A program made the translations under genes and the position numbers. A model generated the notes under the pieces. It made no database searches and was not told the DNA's origin. It saw nothing but the letters and a program-made list of their open reading frames with translations. A stretch of DNA of 64,000 nucleotides from Hydractinia symbiolongicarpus. Taxonomy: Eukaryota; Cnidaria; Hydrozoa; Anthoathecata; Hydractiniidae. The stretch covers positions 31,375,501 to 31,439,500 of the forward strand of contig NC_079875.1 in assembly GCF_029227915.1 (NCBI RefSeq), read 5' to 3'. This document shows, one piece after another, positions 1 to 11,083 of this stretch. Each line of letters opens with the position of its first letter. Within the stretch, counting starts at the first letter, position 1.

Positions 1-502
1 TTCAGTACCATATAGTCAAATAGAAAAAAGTAATGAGACAAAATAATGAAGAGGAAAGCTAGTTGATGTATTGACTCATGTAGAAACTTGTAGCTAGGGA
101 TTTGATTGTGCTTAATTTACAGTTTGTGAGGTTAGTATCAGGATAATTTCTTTGCAGATTGTTCCACTGTAATGTGGAGATTCTAGAGAATGAAAAAGAT
201 CCAAACGTCGATGTGTTAACTGTTGGTTCAATAAGCAAACCAATTGTGTTACATCTAGTTTCATGAGAGTGTGAGATTCGATCAAATTTGAGTGAGGTAA
301 GTGTGTCAGATGGGAGGTTAGAGTTTAGGAATTTGTGGATAAATTGAATGTTAAGGACTTTAACTAGGTCGAAAAATTTAAGAATTCCAAGTTCTGCAAA
401 TATAGGTAAAGATGGGGATCTTGGTTCACTGAAGGTGATCAGCCTAAGGGCAGCCTTTTGGAGGGTAAGTATTCTGTGGGCTACTGTGGTGTCTCGAGTG
501 CC
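1..502 (-). pseudogene. ORF2 C-terminal tail, past the nonsense codon
   Basis: On the minus strand, directly after the TAG at about 503-505, the same frame goes on without an ATG. It reads GTRDTTVAHRILTLQKAALR and then PIFAELGILKFFDLVKVLNI. This RILTLQKAALRLI stretch is the usual post-thumb tail of CR1/jockey-type reverse transcriptases. The block shows that the break at 503 is a single-codon lesion rather than the natural end. The element's 3' UTR and tail are not clearly visible and probably lie left of position 1. Confidence 0.7.
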
Positions 503-1957
503 CTATACTTGGCAAGCATAGCTTAAGTGAGAACTAAAGATAGCATGGTAAATGTTTAGCAGGGATTTTAGGGGAACATAGTGACGAATTTTAGATAACA
601 TCCCATTGGCTCTTTGAAGTTTAGTAGCTACAGATGAGACATGATACTTCCAGGAAAGATGTTCATCAACATGAACACCCAGGTATTTCACACTTTTGCT
701 AGGATAAATGCGCTTACCGCATAGAATCAAAAAAGGTAAAAATTCAAGCCTACGAGATTGGGATCTAAATACAAGAAACTCTGTTTTGCTGGAGTTCAGT
801 GATATTTTGTTGGCATTAAGCCAACACACAAGGCGTTTAAGATCAGCATTCATCCCTCTACAAAGGGATTCTAGTGATTTTGAGAATTTCAGCAGATGAG
901 TGTCGTCAGCAAAATGATAGGTCTCTGACGATTTGATACAATTATGCAGATCATTAATATACAACAAGAACAGCAGCGGACCAAGAACAGAGCCTTGAGG
1001 CACACCATGTAGAATGGCTTTAAGGTGAGATTTGAATTCACCGATTGAGACATACTGGAGACGACCAGTTAAATAAGACCTGAACCAATCATTTGCTTTT
1101 CCCCGAATACCATAGTGATTTAGCTTGGATAGAAGGATTTTGTGGCCAACAGTATCAAAAGCTTTTTGTAAGTCGACAAACACTCCACAGGCAAGCTCAC
1201 CTTTGTCAAGGCAATGTCTAATGCGTTCAACTATAGTAAGCACAGCCTGTGATGTTGAATGCTGTTTTCTGAATCCAAACTGTTTGGGATATAGGATATC
1301 ATGGTTGTTGAGAAAGCCTATGATTCTGTTGTACATAACCTTTTCATAGATTTTATCAATGTTTGACAATAATGAGATTGGTCTGTAATTTGACACATCT
1401 ATAGAAGAACCTTTGTTTTTGTAAACAGGCACCACTCTGGATATTTTTAAAGATCTAGGAAAGATACCAGATTCAAACGAAAGATTGATCAAAATTGATA
1501 TAGGTTTGGAAATATCATTTTCCAACAATTTTAGAATTTTGATTGGAATACTGTTTGGTCCAGAAGATTTTCCTGGAGAGATGTTGCCAATAATCCCGAT
1601 GATTTCTTCTTGGGTAACAGGTGATAAGAAAATTGAGTCTGGGTTGGGGTTTTTGAGGTAGTCAGAGTACCTCTTGGATGTAGGTGGAATTGTCTCAAGT
1701 TTACCGTCAACCTGAATGGAGGTAGGAATATTAGATTTCGACGGTTTCGTAGAAATAATGCTACGAACACCCTCCCAAATTTTGTGCATGTTATTTGAAA
1801 AAAGGTTAAAGTAATTGGTATAATGGTTTGTTTTACTTTGTCTGCATAAGCTGACAATCATGTTTCGGTAGCGTTTGAAAAGTTGTCGGAACTCTGATTT
1901 AGAATCTGGATCTTTGGCTTTAGTGAATTTCCGAAAATAAAAATCACGTTTAGACAT
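503..1957 (-). pseudogene. Non-LTR reverse transcriptase domain (ORF2 C-terminal part)
   Basis: 484 uninterrupted codons of an RNA-directed DNA polymerase, which in this class copies the element's RNA at a nicked chromosomal target. Visible motifs are YRPISLLS (residues 191-198), VDLQKAFDTV (261-270, first catalytic Asp), GVPQGSVLGP (318-327), FADD (349-352, catalytic Asp pair) and KYLGVHVD near residue 425. The methionine start is not the true start: the same frame continues upstream into the endonuclease linker. The end at 503 is a premature TAG where related proteins usually have Trp (YACQ-V-W). The frame stays readable below it, with residues such as LQKAALRLITFSEPRSP down to about 120. 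It is therefore the middle of one long ORF2. Confidence 0.9.
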
Positions 1958-3418
1958 GGATTTTATGATGGCAGAAGTAATCCATGGTTTTTGTTGGGTT
2001 TTGATTTGCCTTTTGGTGAGCCTGCCTGTGGGAACGTGTCTGTCAACAAGCTTTTGAGTTTTAGAATTAAAAATGTCAAAACAGCTGTTTGGGTCAATTG
2101 GTCCAGGACTATTAAAATTACACCCCAGTCAATATCCAGGTAATCTAAAATGAAATTATGTTCGTCAAATTTGGACCAGTTTTGGTATTGAATATTTTTT
2201 TCTGAGTTGTTAGTCAATTGGTCAGGTAATATAAAGAATTGATGCAGGTGATCAGAGATCATGTGAATAAGGTTACCAGAGATTGATGGTTGACCAGTGA
2301 CAGAGAAAAAAATATTATCAATTAACTAGTCGATAAAGCCCGTGGAAAAATCCACTAAAGCAGGATAAAAATTTTGATGTTAATGAGATATAAGAATTTA
2401 AAGATTTTGCTGACGTCAGCAATGGCCCCGTCAAAACCGATAAATGTTTTTTAGAAATTTGTTTACCTGTTGCCTCTATCGTATAGATCTTGAAACGCTG
2501 ATCAAGAAAATGTATAGGATTATGTACTTTTGACAAACGGTTGCAGAGATATTAGGGTTTAAAGGTTTTTTGATGACGTCATCAACCCACTCATTCCGAA
2601 ACGGATTTGGGGACCCAGGTTTGGGAAACTTACCCAAATTGGTCCTAGGTGGTCCCTAGTTACCCACGCAGGAGATGACGTCAGTTATTTCCACCCGTTT
2701 CCAAGTTATTAAGCCTTAAATTTAAAAGTACAATGCAATGGCTTCACTAATCTTAATATACTTTCCTTTGACGTCAATATTGCTTTAACGTCAAAGTTTG
2801 CTAATTTACAGAACAAATTTATAGGCGATGTTTTATAGACTTTATCAAAGAAATTTCATCCACTTTGCAAAAGTCACAGACAGAAGCTCCGTATTATTAT
2901 AAGAGATGTCTTGGAAGTCGCTGCTATTCTTGTTGGTAATAAGATCTGTTGAAGTATAAGGTGGGAGCCGAGTATATCAATGAAGGTAGAGAGTTCTGCA
3001 TCTTCATTGAGTTTTAACAAATTTTTATTGAAATCCCCCAGTAGAAGGATTTGTTTCTTTTCAATGCTGACTTTATTGAGCAAGGGTTATAAGAAATCAC
3101 GATTAAAGGAATTTGTTGACATACAAGGATGTCGATAAATGCTACCGACAATTAAGTTGGTTGTGTTAGGCAAGATCATCTCTGCAAAACGTGATTCCAA
3201 GTATTTAGATTGGTACATAATGTCATCCAAGTCTGTACGAGGAATGAAATTATACTCGTCAGAAATATACAACAAGCTCCCTCCTGCTGATGGTGGTGAG
3301 CCTTTGATAAAGCGGGTTTCAGTAATACCAATAAAAGAGAACTCATGTCTCAAAAGGGCCAAAAGGGTGTTAAATTCATCAAAGTGTTTAGCCATTGAGA
3401 AAAGCTGAGAGCGACCTT
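1958..3418 (-). pseudogene. ORF2 endonuclease region, split by a Helitron and by frameshifts
   Basis: This is the APE-type endonuclease that nicks the target for reverse transcription. On the minus strand, GITETR near 3332-3315 matches the catalytic Glu motif, and LLLGDFN near 3044-3027 matches the GDFN motif. Just before the inserted DNA the frame reads TSKT. Just after it (from 2325 downwards) the frame reads LIDNIFFS, then SGNLIHMISDHLHQF, the normal tIDnif...sDH ending of the domain with its conserved DH pair. Removing 2326-2906 therefore restores local frame. Independent frameshifts near 3395 and 2120 mean the domain was not intact. The start merges with the palindrome boundary at 3419. 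Confidence 0.8.
2326..2906 (-). mobile_element. Non-autonomous Helitron, copy 1
   Basis: On the minus strand the element starts TCTCTTATAATAATACGG at 2906. It ends with a small hairpin (GTGGA-TTT-TCCAC, about 2356-2343) followed by CTAG at 2329-2326. It sits between a flanking A (complement of 2907) and T (complement of 2325) with no target duplication. TC start, 3' hairpin, CTRR end and A|T insertion are the definition of Helitron termini. The host sequence is the endonuclease frame of the non-LTR element, which reads across the junction once the insert is ignored, so both ends are fixed to the base. No coding sequence is seen; it would need a helicase in trans. A second copy is at 11084-11545. 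Confidence 0.85.
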
Positions 3419-3545
3419 GGATTTAGATTAAGATTGTTAAAGTCCTCACATTCATAGTATTTACAACTAGTTGTATGAAAATTGATACTGTCAGCATCGT
3501 TGTCCATGCTATGAACAATACTATTAAGATCAGAAAGAAGGGATC

Positions 3546-4440
3546 TCACATTTTCATTAATACGGGATGTAGAATTTGGGGTTGGTTTTGGTTTACAATT
3601 TGACTTGTGAGATAAGGCATCAAATTCTGATACTGAAAGTCTAGAGCAGTTTTGAAAATGTATCCAGGAATTACAGATATCACATCTGTGTTTCCGTAGT
3701 TGAGCAATTCATTTTGGTAGAACCCAGGAAACCATTCAACTATTTGATCCACATGTGTAATTTTTTTGTGTTTTTCATCAGTTTTATCAAATTTTATAAA
3801 AAAAGCTTCATTTTGATATTTGTAACTGTAGATGAGTTTGTTTCTTTTCAGTTGTCTGCATTCAAATCCCAGTCTTTGATAAAATCGATTTAAATTTTCG
3901 GAAATGTAGATTTTGCTGCTTGGTGGCAGCTTAATTTTCTCGAAATTTATATTTTCAGTTTTTTGTTTTCTAAGAGTTTTTGACAATTTTTGCGATTGAC
4001 GAAGCGTACAATGGTTATTTTTGTTTGATTTTTCTTCGCAGGAAGCCTATGACAAGACTCGATATCGGATTTCGTAACGTTGACCTCCATTTTGTTGAAA
4101 ATCTCTATCATTTTATCTTCCAGTTGATCATCATCTATATCATTTGTTACACCTGAAATCTCAATATTGCTACGTCTGCCGTATTAGTTTGTTGCCTCTG
4201 TAGTCAGTTGGAGATCTCTTAACTCTTTGTTTTGTTCATATACAGTATTTTCTAAAGCTTCGATTTTTTTTTTGCATTTTCTTGTTTTGTTTGATCAAAT
4301 TGCTTATAATTTTATTTTTCATTTCTTTCAAATCACAATCATTTTTTTCACTTTTTGAAGTTAGGTTATCAATTCGTGATTCAATATGATCAAAACCTTC
4401 TTTCAATTATTTTTCAAGTCGAGCTATAGTCGGTATCGGA
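3546..4440 (-). pseudogene. Non-LTR ORF1 (RNA-binding/chaperone type), left-arm copy
   Basis: Read on the minus strand, this starts with a coiled-coil-like stretch rich in Lys, Glu and Asn (near 4420-4230). An RRM-like block follows, with ISGVTNDIDDDQLEDKMIE and then VRFVNRKNCQKLLENKK. A conserved tail, KLPPSSKIYISENLNRFYQR, leads to HVDQIVEWFPGF. This arrangement (coiled coil, RRM, INEsLtp-like tail) is common for ORF1 proteins of non-LTR elements, which coat the element RNA. Only the last 146 codons (3986-3546) form one open frame; upstream parts need at least two frame changes and contain stops. The other copy at 8930-9811 is base-for-base identical. Confidence 0.75.
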
Positions 4441-4884
4441 AGTCAGGTAGTAATCCAAGTAAGAATAAGAGAGAAAAAAAGCTACAGTTAAAAACATATA
4501 TATGTCTAATATAAAAAAGCAAAATATACTTTTTTTTAACCTAGCTAAAAAGAAACGAAAAAAAAAAAAAACAGTTATACACCTCTCATACAATATCAAC
4601 ATTTTGTTCCATAAAACGACTTTTTTTCTGAAGTTTTCATGAGGCAAGCAGGGCAGAAATAAGCATAACTTCTGGATGAAACATGATTGTTGATAAGCCA
4701 CAAAACTTTGTGTATCGGTAAAACCAATGAACTAGGGGTTACTACTCTAGAAATATATACATACAGAAAAATATTATTTTGTAAAGGTAGCTAGCTAGAC
4801 AATTCATATTTTTTAGCTCCTAGTTTTAGTAAAATTATGTATAGCTATAATGTAGTGTAATTATGAAATTATGTCTGACATCCT

Positions 4885-5990
4885 TCAAAGTCCCAAGTTC
4901 CATGTTCTTTTCAGCGCCTTTATGATCTTTGTATGCTGAACCAATCGTTTGATGTTCTTGTCATATAGGATATCTGAATTTGTTTGGAGTTGCTAAGTTA
5001 TTTTTTATTGTGAATTGGACTTCCCACTGTCTGATTTTTTCTTTGATTTCTGTTTCTTTTCTCAAAACCGAAGTTTGGATTCTTGCTAACTTATGTTGGT
5101 AAATACCATGATTCTATTTGTTTGGGTTTCTTTTTAATTGATCTTTCGCTTTGTCTAATCCATACACTTCGTCACTTCCTAATACTTGATACAGTATTGA
5201 ACCTTCTTTTGTTTTGAATTTTTTTTCATCGTTAACAATTGGACTTTCTTTTGTACAAAATGGTTGTGCCTTTCGAGATTTACTGCTATTCGGGGTTGAA
5301 TGGACAAGGACATCAATTAGAGTGTTAACCGACGAATGCGATACCATACTTGAATTTAGACTTTCTCCCGTCGAGCTGGCAGATGGATTTATATCAGAAT
5401 CTACTATTTTTGGTGTTGTAGTTGGTGATGGTGTCTTGTTTGTGAGGGAAGGTGTGTCATCAAGAATATTTTCTCCGTCGGTTTCTTTTTCAGTCATAAA
5501 AATAATTTTTTCAGCACACTCTTCCTTCTCATCCTCTGCTGCTTCTATGGTAATTTCTTTGCTTACCTTGCTCACTGCCAAATTGATAAATCTCATTTTA
5601 GGTGTAACTGATGGCAGGACAACTTCACTTTGTTGGAACTTTTCCCAAATATTTTTCAGCATTTTTTCAATATCTTTTAGTGTTGTTGAACGAAAGTGGT
5701 GCAACTTCGGACCTGCTTGATGAAAATCTTTGTTTTGAGAGCCATCGAAAAACTTTATACCATAATCATCTTCTCTCCACCATACTCCTTCTCCATAACA
5801 TACGTAGTCACTCACTCTTTCAAGGTGACAAAGCCATGATTTTTTGTGTTTTTCAATGAAAGTTTTTGTGATGTAGGTGTTTTTATTTTTGAGTGATATA
5901 TCCAGACATTTATATTTTTTCTCAATGTCATTCTCGTAGGACTTCCTTGGTACTTTCTTGCTGACTTTTCGTTCCGCTTGATAACGCAAA
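4885..5990 (-). pseudogene. C-terminal half of the transposon-borne protein, left-arm duplicate
   Basis: This is an inverted duplicate of 7367-8472. The open part (5990-5114, minus) begins with RYQAERKVSKK and ends GLDKAKDQLKRNPNK. In this copy the N-terminal half is missing: upstream of 5990 the frame enters the core in antisense. About 27 unrelated residues (from a Met at 6073) happen to be open in front of it, giving a chimeric 319-codon frame. I read that frame as an accident of the junction, not as a gene. The downstream stretch 5113-4885 keeps a degraded continuation ending NLGL-stop. Confidence 0.8.
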
Positions 5991-8472
5991 TCAATGTCCA
6001 AATCGATGTCCAAGCAGTTATAGAAGAACCTGAAGTGTACATTGTTGGTCAGTGTAGAGCCAATGATGATCAAATCATGTATATTGATACACGCATTGAA
6101 TGTATCATGGAAATAGAAAATACGCTAATATCGAAAAATGGTTCAGAAATAACAGATAAAATCAGGTATGTCTAAGAAGGCTTTTTGGACAGTCTACGTA
6201 CAGCTTTTAAAGATGATAGTAGTAATCAATACAATCATTTTGTAGGTTCTTTCATGGTGATGGACCAGCCGCTCAGTTTGAATGTGGGAACCAAAAAGGA
6301 GGGCATTATTTATGTGTAACATGTGACATTGCAAGAGTAATGATAGATGATTTTGTGCATAGTGGATCTTGTGAAATCAGGACTTTAAGGTATATATTAC
6401 ACTTCTAAAATGACAATAAATAGAAAATTGTCTAAAGATTTTCACAGTAAATTAAAAAAGTTTTATTTTTGTTGTAAAGTACATTACTATTACAAAGCCA
6501 TGTCTAAAATTTTATTGTTTTACCAAATATTCCAGTGATCGCATTGACGTTGTTAACAATGGAAAGTGGGGAAAAAAGAACTCTGAAAAAAGTATGTAGA
6601 TATTAGGCATTTTACATCCATTTGAACACTTAACTAAAACAGAATTGCAAGAGGAGCTAAGATCAAGAATGTTGTTTGATGACATTTGCAACAATAAAGA
6701 TAAAATGGAAAAATCATTGAAAAAAATTTTGCGAGGAATTCAAAGAGTTCCCAGTCTAGTCTTTCAAAATCCAAACAATCAGTCCTTGATTGAGTACAAT
6801 CTTGAAGATTACGAAATTTGTTCAGTAGAACCGTTGCACGATCTTTCAGGACATATAAAAAATCTTTTATCCGAATTGCCACATCACCTTGACAAAATAG
6901 AAAGAAAATTCTTTGAAAATGCATATAAGATTTCATTTGGTGGTAGAGATAACAACAGGGCGTGCGATTACAGAAGAGGATTAATTGAATTTGCTGCAAC
7001 ATTGAAAAATAAAATCGGTGACTATGAAAATTTAGAGATTCTTCTCACCTTAATTGAAATCCAACGTATATTATATTCCAATGCTCTTGAAAGAACGCCA
7101 AGGCAAATTCTGCAGTTATACAACATGACTTTCGAGCATTTCCACCTGGTTAAAGATTTTTTCAAAGATGATTTCATCAATATCACACAAAGTAAATTTT
7201 ATGGAAAATATTTTCATAACTTGATGATTCATGCTCCTATGCAATATCGAATTATATCAGGAAGCTCCATCAACTGTGAAGACGATGAAAGAATCTTCAA
7301 CATGTTGAAATTCATCACAGGTAACACCTCATCAAAACATCCAGGCCATATTATAGGAAATTTAATTTTGCGTTATCAAGCGGAACGAAAAGTCAGCAAG
7401 AAAGTACCAAGGAAGTCCTACGAGAATGACATTGAGAAAAAATATAAATGTCTGGATATATCACTCAAAAATAAAAACACCTACATCACAAAAACTTTCA
7501 TTGAAAAACACAAAAAATCATGGCTTTGTCACCTTGAAAGAGTGAGTGACTACGTATGTTATGGAGAAGGAGTATGGTGGAGAGAAGATGATTATGGTAT
7601 AAAGTTTTTCGATGGCTCTCAAAACAAAGATTTTCATCAAGCAGGTCCGAAGTTGCACCACTTTCGTTCAACAACACTAAAAGATATTGAAAAAATGCTG
7701 AAAAATATTTGGGAAAAGTTCCAACAAAGTGAAGTTGTCCTGCCATCAGTTACACCTAAAATGAGATTTATCAATTTGGCAGTGAGCAAGGTAAGCAAAG
7801 AAATTACCATAGAAGCAGCAGAGGATGAGAAGGAAGAGTGTGCTGAAAAAATTATTTTTATGACTGAAAAAGAAACCGACGGAGAAAATATTCTTGATGA
7901 CACACCTTCCCTCACAAACAAGACACCATCACCAACTACAACACCAAAAATAGTAGATTCTGATATAAATCCATCTGCCAGCTCGACGGGAGAAAGTCTA
8001 AATTCAAGTATGGTATCGCATTCGTCGGTTAACACTCTAATTGATGTCCTTGTCCATTCAACCCCGAATAGCAGTAAATCTCGAAAGGCACAACCATTTT
8101 GTACAAAAGAAAGTCCAATTGTTAACGATGAAAAAAAATTCAAAACAAAAGAAGGTTCAATACTGTATCAAGTATTAGGAAGTGACGAAGTGTATGGATT
8201 AGACAAAGCGAAAGATCAATTAAAAAGAAACCCAAACAAATAGAATCATGGTATTTACCAACATAAGTTAGCAAGAATCCAAACTTCGGTTTTGAGAAAA
8301 GAAACAGAAATCAAAGAAAAAATCAGACAGTGGGAAGTCCAATTCACAATAAAAAATAACTTAGCAACTCCAAACAAATTCAGATATCCTATATGACAAG
8401 AACATCAAACGATTGGTTCAGCATACAAAGATCATAAAGGCGCTGAAAAGAACATGGAACTTGGGACTTTGA
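5991..8472 (+). pseudogene. Multi-exon transposon-borne gene, 5'-truncated, unnamed family
   Basis: I recognise the type (a repeat-borne protein common in cnidarian genomes) but cannot name it. Exons with good splice sites are 5991-6165, 6246-6389 and 6536 onward; phases match across both introns. Exon 1 reads EEPEVYIVGQC, exon 2 reads FFHGDGPAAQFECGNQKGGHY with a CVTC motif. Exon 3 reads to a TAG at 6597-6599, then continues in the same frame through HPFEHLTKTELQEEL. The long open part (6645-8243, 532 codons) has RVPSLVF, EPLHDLSGHIKN (residues 62-73) and a His-containing HPGHIIGNLI block. A Ser/Thr-rich linker follows. A TAG at 8241 and a frameshift near 8390 separate a tail ending KRTWNLGL at 8472. 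The 5' end was lost at the palindrome joint. The pattern suggests a DDE-type transposase, but I see no clear catalytic triad. Confidence 0.65.
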
Positions 8473-9938
8473 AGGATGTCAGACATAATTTCATAATTAC
8501 ACTACATTATAGCTATACATAATTTTACTAAAACTAGGAGCTAAAAAATATGAATTGTCTAGCTAGCTACCTTTACAAAATAATATTTTTCTGTATGTAT
8601 ATATTTCTAGAGTAGTAACCCCTAGTTCATTGGTTTTACCGATACACAAAGTTTTGTGGCTTATCAACAATCATGTTTCATCCAGAAGTTATGCTTATTT
8701 CTGCCCTGCTTGCCTCATGAAAACTTCAGAAAAAAAGTCGTTTTATGGAACAAAATGTTGATATTGTATGAGAGGTGTATAACTGTTTTTTTTTTTTTTC
8801 GTTTCTTTTTAGCTAGGTTAAAAAAAAGTATATTTTGCTTTTTTATATTAGACATATATATGTTTTTAACTGTAGCTTTTTTTCTCTCTTATTCTTACTT
8901 GGATTACTACCTGACTTCCGATACCGACTATAGCTCGACTTGAAAAATAATTGAAAGAAGGTTTTGATCATATTGAATCACGAATTGATAACCTAACTTC
9001 AAAAAGTGAAAAAAATGATTGTGATTTGAAAGAAATGAAAAATAAAATTATAAGCAATTTGATCAAACAAAACAAGAAAATGCAAAAAAAAAATCGAAGC
9101 TTTAGAAAATACTGTATATGAACAAAACAAAGAGTTAAGAGATCTCCAACTGACTACAGAGGCAACAAACTAATACGGCAGACGTAGCAATATTGAGATT
9201 TCAGGTGTAACAAATGATATAGATGATGATCAACTGGAAGATAAAATGATAGAGATTTTCAACAAAATGGAGGTCAACGTTACGAAATCCGATATCGAGT
9301 CTTGTCATAGGCTTCCTGCGAAGAAAAATCAAACAAAAATAACCATTGTACGCTTCGTCAATCGCAAAAATTGTCAAAAACTCTTAGAAAACAAAAAACT
9401 GAAAATATAAATTTCGAGAAAATTAAGCTGCCACCAAGCAGCAAAATCTACATTTCCGAAAATTTAAATCGATTTTATCAAAGACTGGGATTTGAATGCA
9501 GACAACTGAAAAGAAACAAACTCATCTACAGTTACAAATATCAAAATGAAGCTTTTTTTATAAAATTTGATAAAACTGATGAAAAACACAAAAAAATTAC
9601 ACATGTGGATCAAATAGTTGAATGGTTTCCTGGGTTCTACCAAAATGAATTGCTCAACTACGGAAACACAGATGTGATATCTGTAATTCCTGGATACATT
9701 TTCAAAACTGCTCTAGACTTTCAGTATCAGAATTTGATGCCTTATCTCACAAGTCAAATTGTAAACCAAAACCAACCCCAAATTCTACATCCCGTATTAA
9801 TGAAAATGTGAGATCCCTTCTTTCTGATCTTAATAGTATTGTTCATAGCATGGACAACGATGCTGACAGTATCAATTTTCATACAACTAGTTGTAAATAC
9901 TATGAATGTGAGGACTTTAACAATCTTAATCTAAATCC
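7367..9938. repeat. Right arm of a 2572-bp palindrome
   Basis: This is the inverted twin of 3419-5990. At its inner edge the long ORF (6645-8243) runs without a break from the unique core into the arm, so the inner joint here is original. At the outer edge the non-LTR ORF2 stops abruptly after about 13 nt shared with the left copy (ending at 9938) and unrelated sequence follows. The two arms thus each carry one original and one novel joint. Confidence 0.95.
8930..9938 (+). pseudogene. Non-LTR ORF1 plus first residues of ORF2, right-arm copy
   Basis: Plus-strand twin of the ORF1 described at 3546-4440, followed by the beginning of ORF2 (YECEDFNNLNLNP), where the copy ends at 9938. The remaining 3.4 kb of the retrotransposon is absent. 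Ordinary non-LTR insertions lose their 5' end, so a copy that keeps the 5' part and loses the 3' part was not made by retrotransposition. It is explained by duplication of a chromosomal block. Confidence 0.75.
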
Positions 9939-11083
9939 TAAATGTAATGTAGTAAGTAAGTAAAAATGGGATAAAGAAAAAAAGCCCTGGGATCGAGGTT
10001 GCTCACAATTTGCATTATTCTATGTTTATAAACGCTGAAACAAAAAATCTAAAAAATATGTGCAAATAAGTATGTGCAACAAAAAAAATGATAAAAAAAT
10101 ATGAAATATAAATGGAAAATGTCCAAAAAAATCAAAGACGTAAAACAAGCGTTACGTAAAAGCGGAATACGCTAAAACTATATAATTGGTTTATCATTCC
10201 AGAAGTACACCAGGGAAAAAGGGAAACCAAACGTTAAAAAATACAACATTTTTCGTTAATTCATATACAATCAGCTATTCAATCTATTGCATACGCCTGC
10301 AATTCCAAAGTTATACTTAAAATATAACAAATTGTAATTAGTAGCTGAAACACATAAAAGAGAAATATAAACATTTGAATCATTTGGTATATTGTATCCA
10401 AAATATTAAAAGAACAGAGCCAAACTTATAATCAAGGTTTTAGGTTTTTGATAAGGACATCAACACTGAATCACACAGTCTGTAGTGTTAAAAACAGTAA
10501 ATGCTATCCTCATTTTTCTCAATATTTTCTTAGCATGACTATGGCCTAAAAACATATAATAACTTAATAAAGAAAAACATGCTATAAGTTACTATAGCTA
10601 GTTAATGGCAATTCGGCTACATGTAACGGCCCATTGCTTGGACAAAAAAAAGTTCAGTTCGTTTGAGATACAATAAAAAAGTAAACTTCTAATCAATTTT
10701 GTGCGTCATACAAATGTTCATATTTCAAGACAATTAATTGTTACGTGGTGTCATTCGTAAAGAGTGAGCCAATGACATAAATTTTTAGGACTTACGTACA
10801 GGGCACTTTGGTTCACATTTTTTAAGATTATACTACACATACTTGAGAACATCTGCAGGAAAATGCATTGCACCTCATATGGCTAATATGGAAGATTTCT
10901 CCCTAAAAAGCATCACAAACCTTTTTCATGTGAATTACTTTTACATTAACAAAAATTTAAAATTTGATGATAAAATTCAGCGATTTTGTCATTCATTAGT
11001 TTTCAAATTTCTTGCTGGAAATTTTTAAGGTTTAAAACCCATGTCTCACAGTAACTTTTTCGTTCTTATTAAAATATTATAAA
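9939..11083. other. No gene seen
   Basis: AT-rich sequence between the palindrome and the second small Helitron. There are only short chance ORFs (the longest, 10843-11028, has no recognisable motif), and no repeat or splice pattern I can support. Confidence 0.5.

Larger units (their letters stand above)
1..4440 (-). mobile_element. Non-LTR retrotransposon (CR1/jockey-like), decayed, runs off the left edge
   Basis: Read on the minus strand, this is a two-ORF non-LTR retrotransposon: an ORF1 (about 4430-3546), then an ORF2 with an APE-type endonuclease (about 3480-1960, interrupted) and a reverse transcriptase (1957 to the edge). The order ORF1-endonuclease-RT, and the FADD catalytic box in place of YADD, point to the CR1/jockey group. 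The copy is dead: it has frameshifts near 3395 and 2120, a nonsense codon near 503 and a Helitron inserted at 2326-2906. Its 5' part lies inside the left arm of the palindrome (from 3419), so ORF1 and the first residues of ORF2 are present a second time, inverted, at 8930-9938. The 3' end is outside the window. The 5' boundary is approximate. Confidence 0.85.
3419..5990. repeat. Left arm of a 2572-bp palindrome
   Basis: Each base i in this arm pairs with base 13357-i in 7367-9938. The correspondence holds at four widely spaced ORF ends and through a 14-base A/T homopolymer, so there is no net indel anywhere checked. The proteins read from the two arms are identical. The outer mismatch is at 3418/9939 and the inner mismatch at 5991/7366. 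The arm contains, on the minus strand, the C-terminal half of a transposon-borne protein and the 5' part of the non-LTR element. At its outer edge the non-LTR ORF2 carries straight on into 3418, so that joint looks original. Confidence 0.95.

Noticed and set aside
5214-5859. Plus-strand frames of 168 and 82 codons (and their mirrors at 7498-8143)
   Set aside because: They are exact antisense of the Ser/Thr- and Glu-rich part of the transposon-borne protein; no independent motif.
5991-6073. A minus-strand 319-codon frame that begins in the palindrome core and runs into the left arm
   Set aside because: The first 27 residues are antisense to a real upstream exon (5991-6165, plus). The fusion exists only because of the palindrome joint.
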